From DASYQD01 sp036005845 (GTDB taxonomy: Bacteria > Acidobacteriota > Thermoanaerobaculia > Multivoradales > JAIOJS01), in assembly GCA_036005845.1 (NCBI GenBank), contig DASYQD010000055.1, positions 1 to 64,000 of the forward strand: 64,000 bases of DNA, written 5' to 3'. The notes beneath the pieces are model-generated. The model saw nothing but the letters and a program-made list of their open reading frames with translations. It made no database searches and was not told where the DNA came from. Positions 32,000-39,966 of this stretch are shown here, in pieces. Position 1 is the stretch's first letter. Every line of letters starts with the position of its first letter. A program made the position numbers and the translations under genes.

Positions 32000-32758
32000 T
32001 CACCGCAGCAGGAAGCGCAGCGCGCCCGGCAGCCGGCGCCGCCACGAGATTTCGTCGTGCCGGCCGCGCGCGTCGCGGCGAAAGCGCAGCCGATCTTCAC
32101 CGTAACCGCGCGCCCGCAGCAGGCCCGCCATCGCCTCGACTCGCGGCAGCGTCGCGCCGCGGCCCTCGCGCACGCCGCAGTCGAGATAGATGCGCGAGGT
32201 CCAGGGCAGCGGCTGCGCCGCGATCCATTCGTAGAGTCGCCGGCCGACGATCCCGAACGAAGGCGACATACAGAGTGCGCCGCCGAAGACCTCCGGCGCC
32301 GCGAAGTGGGTGTAGAGCGCGGCAACGCCGCCCAGCGAGGCGCCGCCGACGATCCAGCGCGCCGGCGCGTCGGCAATGCCGAAGCGGACGCGCACGTCGT
32401 GCGCCAGACGCCCGCGCAGGAACGCGACCATCGCATCGAGATCGCCGCGGGAGCGGCCGCCGGCGAACGGCAGCAGCTCGCGCCCGCGGGCGCCGTAGCC
32501 ATGGTCGACCGCGACGACGATCGGCGCCGCGCGCTTGCGCGTCACCACCCGCTCGGCGGCGCGATGGGCATGCCAGCCGCCGGTGAACGAGCCCTCGTCG
32601 CCGAAGACGTTCTGGCCGTCGAAGAGCACCACCACCGAGCGCTCGGCGCGGCCGCGCGGAACGTAGACCCGAACGCGCCGCGCGCCGATCCCCGGGAAGT
32701 CGTAGCTGCCCCAGCTCTCGATGCGACCGGAAGGCATGCTCGGACGGGCTCGGCGCAT
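32000..32758 (-). CDS. Putative esterase (esterase D/Fes-like alpha/beta hydrolase)
   Basis: The 252-residue protein has the putative-esterase fold: RRVRVYVPRG, VVVLFDGQNVFGDEGSFTGGWHAH, PIVVAVDHGYGARGREL, and the nucleophile elbow IVGGASLGGVAAL with Ser between glycines. SPSFGIVGRRLYEW, IYLDCGVREG and the late His in GRHDEISWRRRLPGAL complete a triad. Such enzymes hydrolyse siderophores, acyl esters or feruloyl esters; here the substrate is unknown. No export signal is evident. ATG 32758 or ATG 32737 could be the start; the domain begins just after the second. It is convergent with the methyltransferase, with three bases between stop codons. Confidence 0.78.
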   Translation of the reverse strand: MRRARPSMPSGRIESWGSYDFPGIGARRVRVYVPRGRAERSVVVLFDGQNVFGDEGSFTGGWHAHRAAERVVTRKRAAPIVVAVDHGYGARGRELLPFAGGRSRGDLDAMVAFLRGRLAHDVRVRFGIADAPARWIVGGASLGGVAALYTHFAAPEVFGGALCMSPSFGIVGRRLYEWIAAQPLPWTSRIYLDCGVREGRGATLPRVEAMAGLLRARGYGEDRLRFRRDARGRHDEISWRRRLPGALRFLLR

Positions 32759-32835
32759 GGGCAACACAATCGTCACGGCAGGGAAAGCAACGGCAGGCAT
32801 CGGGCGATTCCGCGGCCAAGAGTACGCCGCGCTGG

Positions 32836-32841
32836 TAGAGT
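32836..32841 (+). promoter_or_regulatory. -10 element (TAGAGT) of the nucleotidyltransferase-like gene
   Basis: TAGAGT ends six bases before GTG 32848, a leaderless-type arrangement. Confidence 0.45.
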
Positions 32842-32847
32842 TCCATC

Positions 32848-33459
32848 GTGGCCGAGGCCGCCTTCCCGCCGGCGCTCCTCGACGCCCTGGAGCGCGACGC
32901 CATGCACGTCGAGGATGTCCGCAAAGCGCTCGAAGAGCTGCGGCGGCGCTGCGAGCAAGAGGACATTCCGTTCGCCGTCGTCGGCGCCCTGGCGATGCGC
33001 CAGCACGGATACGCCCGCTTCACCGAAGACATCGACCTGGTCACGACGCCCGAAGGGTTGAACCGCCTCCACGAGCGGCTCGTCGGCCGCGGACTCGCGC
33101 CGCGAGGCCCGGGCCTGCGCAAGAAGCTCCGCGACACCCAATACCGCGTGCCCATCGACATTCTCGTCGCCGGCGAGCACGCCGGCTCGCCGGAAAGCCC
33201 CGTCGTTTATCCGGCACCCGATGCGCCCGAATTCGTAGAAGCGGCGGACGGCATCCGTTACGCGAGGCTGGAGTCGCTGCTGACGTTCAAGCTTGCCTCA
33301 GGGATCTGGGGCAACCGCCCTCGCGATCTCGCGGACGTGCAGGAACTGATCAAGCTCAACCGGCTCGACGAGAGCTATGCGGACCAGCTGCCCGAGTCGC
33401 TGCGCGACCGATTCCGGGAGCTGGTCGCCGCCTCGCGGCTCGAACGAGACATCGAGTAG
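32848..33459 (+). CDS. Nucleotidyltransferase-like protein (AbiEii/MenA-like group)
   Basis: In this 203-residue protein, residues about 33-75 (PFAVVGALAMRQHGYARFTEDIDLVTT) match nucleotidyltransferase-fold proteins related to AbiEii: a GALA..HG helix, then T-x-DIDL with the metal-binding Asp pair. Later PIDILVAG supplies a third acidic position, and LLTFKLASG...RPRDLADVQELI is the typical K..R..KDxxD end of the group. Such proteins act as toxins that modify RNA or as other nucleotide-adding enzymes; no AbiEi-like antitoxin is adjacent, so it is an orphan. The start is GTG 32848. Confidence 0.75.
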   Translation: MAEAAFPPALLDALERDAMHVEDVRKALEELRRRCEQEDIPFAVVGALAMRQHGYARFTEDIDLVTTPEGLNRLHERLVGRGLAPRGPGLRKKLRDTQYRVPIDILVAGEHAGSPESPVVYPAPDAPEFVEAADGIRYARLESLLTFKLASGIWGNRPRDLADVQELIKLNRLDESYADQLPESLRDRFRELVAASRLERDIE

Positions 33460-33511
33460 CGAGGGGGCGCGAGCCGGCCCTAGTTGGCTCTCTGCGGCAG
33501 CCCTCGACAGT

Positions 33512-34294
33512 TCAGCGCCACAGGTGCCAGAGCAAGTGGAGCGCGAGGACGAGCGCGATCCACCACACCGGGTTGCGCAGGGCACGGACGGCGGCGCGGC
33601 GGGCGGCGGCGGTGCCGATGGCGCCGAGGTCGAGGACTTCTTCCGTCTGACGGGGCACTGAAGAGGCGGGTGCTGGCGACGCGGACGAGGCCGGAGCGCG
33701 TGCGGGCATCGACGCCGTTACGCGCGTGGGTGCGGCGGCCCCCGTTGCCGGCGATGCGACCGCGGCTGTGGTGGGCGATGCGGACCTGGCGCTCGCGGCG
33801 ACTGCACTCGCATCACTGCCCGCAGTTGCGGCTGCCGGCGTCGTCTCCAGCTGACGCCGCATGGCGGCGCTGAACTTGCCGAACATCTGGTCGCTGACGT
33901 CTTCGATCATGCCCTTGCCGAACTGGGCGAGGGCGCCGACGACGTTGACGTCAGAAGCGATGACGACTTCGGTCGAGGCGGCGTCACGCGCGACGACGCG
34001 GCTGGTCATCCGCATGTCGGCGGCGCCCTTGCCGCGGGTCTCCTGGCCGGAGGCGCTGATCTCGGCTTCGCCGGCGGCGGCGTCGAGGCGCTCGAACTTC
34101 ATCTTGCCGCGGTAGCTCGCGGTGACCGGGCCGACCTTGACGTTGATCGTGCCGCCGTAGGTCTGCGGGTCGAGCTGGCCGGTGATGGCGGCGCCGGGCA
34201 GGCAGCTCGCTACGCGCGCGGGGTCGGTGAGGAACTCCCACACCGCCGCGGCGGGAGCCTGGACGACGAAGCTCTTCTCGATGCGCATGCCCAT
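33512..34294 (-). CDS. CoxG-like SRPBCC protein with C-terminal membrane anchor
   Basis: Residues 1-150 are a CoxG/SRPBCC domain: FVVQAPAAAVWEFLTDPARV, ASCLPGAAIT, GTINVKVGPVTASYRGKM, TSRVVA and FGKGMIEDVSDQMFGKFSAAM, which closely follow the CO dehydrogenase subunit G family. CoxG helps anchor and mature molybdenum hydroxylases at the membrane. Residues about 155-235 are an Ala/Ser/Pro-rich linker, and the last 20 residues (VWWIALVLALHLLWHLW) are a single membrane helix, giving a tail-anchored protein. No coxMSL genes are adjacent; the xanthine dehydrogenase genes are 20 kb away, so a partnership is only a guess. ATG 34294 starts the conserved domain. Confidence 0.85.
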   Translation of the reverse strand: MGMRIEKSFVVQAPAAAVWEFLTDPARVASCLPGAAITGQLDPQTYGGTINVKVGPVTASYRGKMKFERLDAAAGEAEISASGQETRGKGAADMRMTSRVVARDAASTEVVIASDVNVVGALAQFGKGMIEDVSDQMFGKFSAAMRRQLETTPAAATAGSDASAVAASARSASPTTAAVASPATGAAAPTRVTASMPARAPASSASPAPASSVPRQTEEVLDLGAIGTAAARRAAVRALRNPVWWIALVLALHLLWHLWR

Positions 34295-34424
34295 GATGCG
34301 AGTGCGGCCGACCCTACCTGCGGGCGGGCGCGGATTCAACCGCGGCAGGAGGCGCGGTGCGGCGGGCCGCGCGTGCAGTAATCTCTCTGCGAGCCACCCA
34401 CCCTGGCGCCGGCAGGAGGACACC

Positions 34425-36281
34425 GTGATCCGACACGCCATCGCTCCCGCGCTCGCCTCCGCGCTGCTCGTTGCCGCGCTCGCGTCGATCGCGAGTCCCG
34501 CCCGCGCTCAAACGGCAGCGAACGCCTGGGACGGCCCGGCGGCCATCGCCGTCGAGGTGAAGAACCAGTCCGGCAAACCGGTGCCGGGTGCGCGCGTCAC
34601 GCTGCGGTACACCGACGTCCAACCTCCCATCGGTCCACCGCCGGTGGGCACCGATCCCAAAGGGCAGGCGGTGATCGGCCACCTCGCCGAGGGCAACTGG
34701 TACGTCGAGGTGAGCCACCCCGACGCGATGCTGTTCACCGCCTACGTCGAGACGCGCGCCGGCAAGGCGGCGAAGAGCACCTTCGCGGCGCAGGTCTCGA
34801 CGGGAAGCTCGTGGTCGCCGCTGCGGGTGGAGTTCTTCAAGCCGAAGAGCGTGCCGCCGGCGACACCGGCGCTTGCCGCGGCACCGGCGGCGGTGGTCCC
34901 CGCGACCGGAACGGCGGCGCCGCCGGCGAGTGGAGCGGGCGCGGCGCCGGTGGCCCCGGCGGTACCCATGGTGCCTCTCATGCCGCAACCGCCAGAGGCT
35001 GCGGCTGCCGCGCCGCCACCGGCAGCCGGGGCGACACCGGCCCCACCCGCGAGCGCGCCGGCAGCGCCCGCTGCCGCGGCGACACCCTCCGCGCCAGCCG
35101 CGCCGAAACCCGCAGCACCTGCGGCAATTCCGGCCGCGCCGATGCGCCCTACCGCGAGCCCGACGCCTTCGCCAGTCCCGCCGGCCACGCGGCCGCCCGC
35201 AGCGGCAGCGACTCCGACGCCGGCGTCAGCTCCGGCCGCGCCGGCGCCTCCATCGTCGTCAGCCACAGCGCCGGCACCCACGTCCAAGCCGGCGCCAGCG
35301 ACATCGAGGCCCGCACCCGCCGCGACTCCTGTCCCGCCGGCTCCGGCCGCAGCCGCGACTCCGACGCCGGCGAAGGCAGCGGCCTCGACGCCACAGCCCG
35401 CAACACCGGCGCCGCAGGCGACTCCCGCGCCGACGCCTCCACCCGCAGCCGCGACTTCTACGCCGGCGAAGCCAGCGGCCTCGCCGCCGCCCCCCACAGC
35501 GCCAGCGCCGCAAGCGACTCCGATGCCCGCGTCGGCTTCACCGCGCCCCGCACCTTCCGCGGCGACCGCACCTCCAGCGACAGCTGCGGCGCCGGCTGTG
35601 GCTCCTGCGACGACTCCCGTGCCCGCCGCATCTCCAGCGGCGCCCCTCGCGCCCGCGCCGGCAGCTGCACCCGCTGCGACTGCGGCGACTCCGCGGCCCG
35701 CGCCGGCGCCGCCGCCAGCACCCGCTCCGGCGGCGCCTGCTCCTCCGGCAACTGCGGCCGCTCCGCCTCCCGGCCCGCCGCCCGTCGACTCGCTCCGCGC
35801 CGCCGATCGCGGCACGTGCCCCGAGTGTGGCGCCGGCGAGTGGGCGGCCGCGGGCGAGCAGACTGCCGCTCCGCTCGCCGCGGCGGTCGATTGCGCCGCG
35901 GTGGCCGCCGCCGTGCGGCCGGGCCTCCAGGCGCTCGCGCGGTCGGCCCCGTCGGCCGCCGAGAGCGGCTATGCCGGCCCCGTCACCGCTCCGGTTCCCG
36001 CCGGCTCCTCGTGCGCCGTCGTGGCGATCGTGCTGCCTGGCGATGCGCGCTTCGTCGGGTACCGCTACGAGGCGGTCGACGGCTGGGGCGGAGGCGACTG
36101 CGTTGCCGAGCAGCCGTGCACGATCGGCGACTCACACTGGCAGGGCCATCCGGTCATCGAGCGCGGCCAGCGCACGGTGATCTGGAGCGTCTTCGTCAAC
36201 AGCTCGCGCGACCGCGCGCGGCGTGGACGGTTGACGACTTACTTCCGCCCCGGCCCGAGCTGGCGGGCGCCGGGCTCCTAG
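34425..36281 (+). CDS. Secreted protein with a long Pro/Ala/Thr-rich linker
   Basis: The 618-residue product has a signal peptide (residues 1-29, PARAQT). Residues about 38-138 form a beta-sandwich like carboxypeptidase-regulatory or Ig-like domains: AIAVEVKNQSGKPVPGARVTL, GTDPKGQAVIGHLAEGNWYVEVSHP. Residues about 141-453 are almost only Pro, Ala and Thr/Ser in irregular PAxATPxP patterns, predicted disordered, of the sort used to span the envelope or to be glycosylated. Residues about 454-618 form a compact domain with an early CPECG motif and two further cysteines (GGGDCVAEQPCTIGD). I do not recognise that domain. The start is GTG 34425, fixed by CAGGAGG five bases upstream. Confidence 0.8.
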   Translation: MIRHAIAPALASALLVAALASIASPARAQTAANAWDGPAAIAVEVKNQSGKPVPGARVTLRYTDVQPPIGPPPVGTDPKGQAVIGHLAEGNWYVEVSHPDAMLFTAYVETRAGKAAKSTFAAQVSTGSSWSPLRVEFFKPKSVPPATPALAAAPAAVVPATGTAAPPASGAGAAPVAPAVPMVPLMPQPPEAAAAAPPPAAGATPAPPASAPAAPAAAATPSAPAAPKPAAPAAIPAAPMRPTASPTPSPVPPATRPPAAAATPTPASAPAAPAPPSSSATAPAPTSKPAPATSRPAPAATPVPPAPAAAATPTPAKAAASTPQPATPAPQATPAPTPPPAAATSTPAKPAASPPPPTAPAPQATPMPASASPRPAPSAATAPPATAAAPAVAPATTPVPAASPAAPLAPAPAAAPAATAATPRPAPAPPPAPAPAAPAPPATAAAPPPGPPPVDSLRAADRGTCPECGAGEWAAAGEQTAAPLAAAVDCAAVAAAVRPGLQALARSAPSAAESGYAGPVTAPVPAGSSCAVVAIVLPGDARFVGYRYEAVDGWGGGDCVAEQPCTIGDSHWQGHPVIERGQRTVIWSVFVNSSRDRARRGRLTTYFRPGPSWRAPGS

Positions 36282-36285
36282 CGAT

Positions 36286-37680
36286 TCAACGTGCGCTCTG
36301 CGGCTGCGCCGAGCGGCTCTTGAGGATCGCCACGAAGGAGCGCGTGCGCAGCTCCTCGAGAGTGAGCCCGCAGCGCGGCGCCGCTTCCTCTTCGCTGATG
36401 GCGCCGCTGTTGATGGCGCGCAGGAAGAAGTTGAGCAGGCCCTGCCCGGTAGCGGCGTCGTCGAAGACGTCGCCGACGAGCGTCGCCTGCGCCGCCTTCG
36501 CCACGAAGTTGCTCAAGCGCTCGGCGGCCGCGTCGAGGCCGGCGAGGAAGAAGGCGTAGACCGCGGCGTAGCGGATCGGCAGCTGTGCCGGGTGCAGGTC
36601 CCAGCCCTGGTAGAAGCCGAGCTCCAGCGAATGCTGGATGTGGTCGTAGGCGAGCTTCCAGGCGCGGTGCACGACGGCGCGGTTCTCCTCCTCCTGCGCC
36701 GCCGTCAGCGACTCGCCCGCCGCGGCCCGATGGGGCGCCACCGGCATGACGTTGGTGGCGCCGTCGCTCAACCACACGCCGCGGCCGGCAAGGGACACCT
36801 GCATCACCTGCCGCGCGAAGTCGCACGCCGGGTGGTTCATGTGCTGATGCGCGGCGGTGATGTTGTTGCTCGCCGTGTAGTCGTAGGTGCCGAAGTGGGC
36901 GGCCGTGCAGCGCCCGCGGGCCTCGTCGAGCAGGCGCGGCAGAGCGACGGTGCCCAGGCGCGGCAGCGCCAATGGATCGTGGACGTAGTCGGCGAAAATC
37001 GACTGCGGCGTCTCGACCATCATCTCGAAGCGCAGCGCGCCTGCGGCGAGGCCGAGGCCCGTTTCGAGCCGCGCGCAGAGCTCGGCCATCGCAGCAACCT
37101 GCTCGGGCACGGTGATCTTGGGCAGCGTCACCACGAAGTGGGGAGGCAGCGCGCCGCCGCTCTCCGCCACCAGCGTGGTGAGGAAGAGGTCGAGCGTGCG
37201 CACGCTGCGCTCGCGCAGCTCCTCGGTGAACGGCTTGATGCGGATGCCGATGAAAGGCGGCAGCACGCCGTCGCGCAGGCCCGCCGCCACCTCCGCCGCG
37301 ACGCTCTGCGCGTGCCCGTCCTCTTCGGCGTCCGAGCGGTTGCCGTAGCCGTCCTCGTAGTCGATGCGGAAGTCCTCGACCGGCTCGCGGGCGAGCTTCT
37401 CGCGCACGCGCGCATGGATCGGCTCCGCGAGCCGCGCCGGCAGGCCGAGCGCCGCGGCGAGCGTTCCCGCGTCGGGCGCGAAGTGGTCGAGCGAACGCAG
37501 CGCCAGCGCGCCCATGCGCCTCGCGACGTCGGCGCGGAAGAGCTGCGCGCCGCCGTAGACGGTGTGCACCGGCTGGCGGCCGCCGGCGTCGCCGGGGTGG
37601 CGCGCCGCGAACGCGGCGTTGGCTCGCTGCAGCGGCGCCATCACCTCGCGCAGCGCGTCGGCGGAGAGGGTGCGTTGCAT
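36286..37680 (-). CDS. DUF6986 protein, HpcH/HpaI aldolase/citrate lyase superfamily
   Basis: The 464-residue protein shows the CitE/HpcH-type barrel features: FRIDYEDGYGNRSD with acidic metal ligands at about residue 104, FIGIRIKPF, VTLPKIT, the conserved FEMMVETPQSI with Glu, and HFGTYDYTAS. It is longer than HpaI or CitE and matches the uncharacterised DUF6986 group. Related barrels cleave or form C-C bonds on acyl-CoA or oxo-acid substrates with a divalent metal. The reaction is unknown; a role in using glyoxylate or oxo-acids from purine breakdown is possible but not shown. It is convergent with the linker-protein gene and follows the PilZ gene on the same strand. Confidence 0.7.
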   Translation of the reverse strand: MQRTLSADALREVMAPLQRANAAFAARHPGDAGGRQPVHTVYGGAQLFRADVARRMGALALRSLDHFAPDAGTLAAALGLPARLAEPIHARVREKLAREPVEDFRIDYEDGYGNRSDAEEDGHAQSVAAEVAAGLRDGVLPPFIGIRIKPFTEELRERSVRTLDLFLTTLVAESGGALPPHFVVTLPKITVPEQVAAMAELCARLETGLGLAAGALRFEMMVETPQSIFADYVHDPLALPRLGTVALPRLLDEARGRCTAAHFGTYDYTASNNITAAHQHMNHPACDFARQVMQVSLAGRGVWLSDGATNVMPVAPHRAAAGESLTAAQEEENRAVVHRAWKLAYDHIQHSLELGFYQGWDLHPAQLPIRYAAVYAFFLAGLDAAAERLSNFVAKAAQATLVGDVFDDAATGQGLLNFFLRAINSGAISEEEAAPRCGLTLEELRTRSFVAILKSRSAQPQSAR

Positions 37681-37746
37681 CCGTTGTACCCGCGGCGCCG
37701 ATCCTAGCGGAGTCGCTCGGCACTACGAGGCGCGCCGGCGCTGCGT

Positions 37747-38106
37747 TCACGCGGCGGCCGCGACGCGTCGCGCGAGCTGGCTCAGCTGCCGCCGCTGCAG
37801 CGGCGTCAGCGGATCGAACGCCAGCCCGGCTTCGAACGTCGCGCGCGCGCCGTCCTCGTCCGGCGCGACGTGGACCAGCGCGCAGCGCGCCACGGCCGCG
37901 GTCAGGCTGAGCGAGGCGAGCTGCAGGTGGTAGCGCCGGCCCGGCGCCAGCGACTCGCCGGTCGTGATGCGAGCACCCTGCGCGCTCAAGTCGAGGACGC
38001 GGAGCGTCTGCAGGATGCCGATGCGGCCGGCGAGGCCGGGGGTGGGGCGGCGGGAGTGGCGGCGGCGCTCGGGTCCGTCCGGGCGGGTCCGAATCTCATG
38101 AGTCAC
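37747..38106 (-). CDS. PilZ-domain protein
   Basis: The 119-residue protein contains a PilZ c-di-GMP-binding domain: ERRRHSRRPTP carries the RxxxR motif near residue 15, followed by LRVLDLSAQGARITTGE with the (D/N)xSxxG motif, then strand pairs ending at GLAFDPLTPLQRRQLSQL. Both ligand motifs are intact, so it should bind cyclic di-GMP. With no other domain it probably relays the signal to a partner protein. GTG 38106 was chosen because AGGAGG lies upstream at suitable spacing; the open frame further upstream has no good start signal. It lies 100 bp downstream of the sulfotransferase gene on the same strand. Confidence 0.85.
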   Translation of the reverse strand: MTHEIRTRPDGPERRRHSRRPTPGLAGRIGILQTLRVLDLSAQGARITTGESLAPGRRYHLQLASLSLTAAVARCALVHVAPDEDGARATFEAGLAFDPLTPLQRRQLSQLARRVAAAA

Positions 38107-38206
38107 CAAGGGAACCTCCTCGGTCGCCCGTTCGGTGGGCGGCCGAGCCATCAATCGCAAAGCGGCGCGATTTCCTTGCAGCCGCGCTCAGCTGTCGTCG
38201 CGGGCG

Positions 38207-39856
38207 CTACTCGTCCGAGTCGCCGGGCGGCGGCAGCGGCAGGCCGCCTCCCCAGTGAGCCGAGCGCCTCGCCACGTCGCGACGCTGCGCGGCCAGCGTC
38301 TCGGCGTCGGCGCGCAGCTCGGTGTGCTGGTACTCGGCGCTCGGGTCGCCGTGGCGCCGGCGCAGCGGCGCGGTGAGGGCGCGGCCGACGCTCCAGGTCC
38401 GCGAGCCCAGCACCTGCTCGACGAGACGGTCGAAGGCGACGGCCTGGTCCCAACAGCGGTCGGCGTAACCGATGACGTCGCCGAGGAGTTGGTTGACGGC
38501 GGCATAGGCGTGTCGAGCCTCGCGCAACGCCGCTCCGCTGCGCTCGACCGCGGCGCGCAGCTCTGTCGACTGGCGGCCGCGCTGCTCGGCGAGGCGCTGC
38601 AGCGCCTCGTGTTCGGCCTGCAGGCGCTCGAGGGTGACGCGCAGCTCTTCCGACTGGCGGCCGCGTTGCTCGGCGAGATGCTGCAGCGCCTCGTGTTCGG
38701 CCTGCAGGCGCTCGACGGCGGTGCGCAGGTCGGCGAGCTGGGCGGTCAGCGTCTCGTTCCACGACGAGATCTCGGCGTCGCGCGCACGCAGGCGCGTCAG
38801 CTCCTCCTCCGCCGCGGCGAGCCGCGGTGCGAGATCTTCGTTATAGCGCGACACCTCGGCCACCCGCTGCTGCAGGCGCGCCAGCTCGGGCTCGGCGGCG
38901 CCGGCCGCCGCTTCGGCGCGCGACAGCGAGGCGCGCAGGTCGGAGTTCCACCGCGTGTGGTCTACGTCGCGGTCGCGGCGCCAGCTCGCTTCCGCTTCCG
39001 CCGTCTCGACACGGTGGCGTAGGTCGGGCAGGTCGCGCCGCTCGCGCTCGGCGACGGCGAACCAGCGCAGCAGCTCGAGCGAGCCGGCCGACGGCGCCGG
39101 CACCTCGCTCCAGCGCAGCGCGCTGCCGTCCGCGAGGGCGGCCGCCAGGCGCTGCTGGGCGGCGCTCAGGTAGCCGCAGGCCTCGTGGTCGCGGGAGCGC
39201 TGGTGGTGAAGCTCGGGGCGCACGACCGCGGCCAGATCGCTTGCCGCCGGCGGCCGCAGCGGACTGCCCAGCAGCGGCTGGAGCTGCGCCGCGAGCTCTG
39301 CCGCCACCCGCGCGGGATCGCGCACCAGGCGGTGGTAGCTCACCGGCACGCGCGGCGCGCCCTGCGAGTGGCGTAGCGCTGCGATCGCGTAGACCTCCCA
39401 CAGCGCCAGCCCGACGGCGATTGGGAAGCCGTCGCGCGCCTGCAGCGAGCGGGCGACCTCGAGCGGGTCGCGGTGGACGAGCGCGTACGCCGGCGCCGAG
39501 AGCACCTGTTGCCACAGCGGCAGCAGCACGCACATGCGCGGCTCCTTGAGCACCCAGGGGCGATGCGCGTCGAGCTCGCCGACGATCGCCTTCGCCCGCG
39601 CCGTGAATCGCTCGCGGTCGGCCGGCGCCAGCGCGCCGAGGTCGAGGTCGGCCACTTCCCACCAGCTCGCACCGAGCGCCGCGAGCACCTCCTCGTCGAG
39701 CGCCCACGCGGCGCGGCTCTCCCAATAGCCCTGCGGGTTGGCGGCGTCGCCCGGCTGCAGGCTCTCCGGCGGCCCGGGATCGAAGCCCATGCCGGCGAGC
39801 AGATGGGTGAGGACCGAGGTCCCCGACCGGTGCATTCCGAGGACGATAAGTTGCAA
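38207..39856 (-). CDS. Sulfotransferase-family protein with C-terminal coiled coil
   Basis: Residues 1-240 are a sulfotransferase domain: LIVLGMHRSGTSVLTHLL holds the 5'-phosphosulfate loop for PAPS, and ALVHRDPLEVARSLQ the 3'-phosphate site; WVLKEPRMCVLLPLW is typical of the bacterial surface-polysaccharide group. Residues about 265-465 are a long coiled coil, including a 28-residue unit (VERLQAEHEALQHLAEQRGR and eight more residues) repeated almost exactly, encoded by an 84-bp tandem repeat. The C-terminal part may bind partners. A TTG start at 39856 follows a consensus TATAAT by 11 bases. It is divergent from a membrane glycosyltransferase, so both may act on cell-surface glycans. Confidence 0.82.
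   Translation of the reverse strand: MQLIVLGMHRSGTSVLTHLLAGMGFDPGPPESLQPGDAANPQGYWESRAAWALDEEVLAALGASWWEVADLDLGALAPADRERFTARAKAIVGELDAHRPWVLKEPRMCVLLPLWQQVLSAPAYALVHRDPLEVARSLQARDGFPIAVGLALWEVYAIAALRHSQGAPRVPVSYHRLVRDPARVAAELAAQLQPLLGSPLRPPAASDLAAVVRPELHHQRSRDHEACGYLSAAQQRLAAALADGSALRWSEVPAPSAGSLELLRWFAVAERERRDLPDLRHRVETAEAEASWRRDRDVDHTRWNSDLRASLSRAEAAAGAAEPELARLQQRVAEVSRYNEDLAPRLAAAEEELTRLRARDAEISSWNETLTAQLADLRTAVERLQAEHEALQHLAEQRGRQSEELRVTLERLQAEHEALQRLAEQRGRQSTELRAAVERSGAALREARHAYAAVNQLLGDVIGYADRCWDQAVAFDRLVEQVLGSRTWSVGRALTAPLRRRHGDPSAEYQHTELRADAETLAAQRRDVARRSAHWGGGLPLPPPGDSDE
38549..38716 (-). repeat. 84-bp tandem repeat coding for coiled-coil heptads
   Basis: Two consecutive 84-bp units (38716-38633 and 38632-38549 on the minus strand) encode near-identical 28-residue segments (four heptads) in the sulfotransferase-family protein. 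The DNA units differ at only a few positions, which indicates a recent duplication. Confidence 0.8.
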
Positions 39857-39867
39857 AGCGGAGGCGA

Positions 39868-39873
39868 ATTATA
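39868..39873 (-). promoter_or_regulatory. -10 element (TATAAT) of the sulfotransferase-family gene
   Basis: On the minus strand a perfect TATAAT is followed by 11 bases and the TTG start, giving a leader of only about 4 bases. Confidence 0.55.
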
Positions 39874-39966
39874 CGGGCCGTGCCGCAGATGCCGCTGTGA
39901 GCCGCTGCGTACGCGGACGCGCCCGTGTCGCGCCGTCAGCGTGCTGCTAACCTCGGCGCGCACTTC

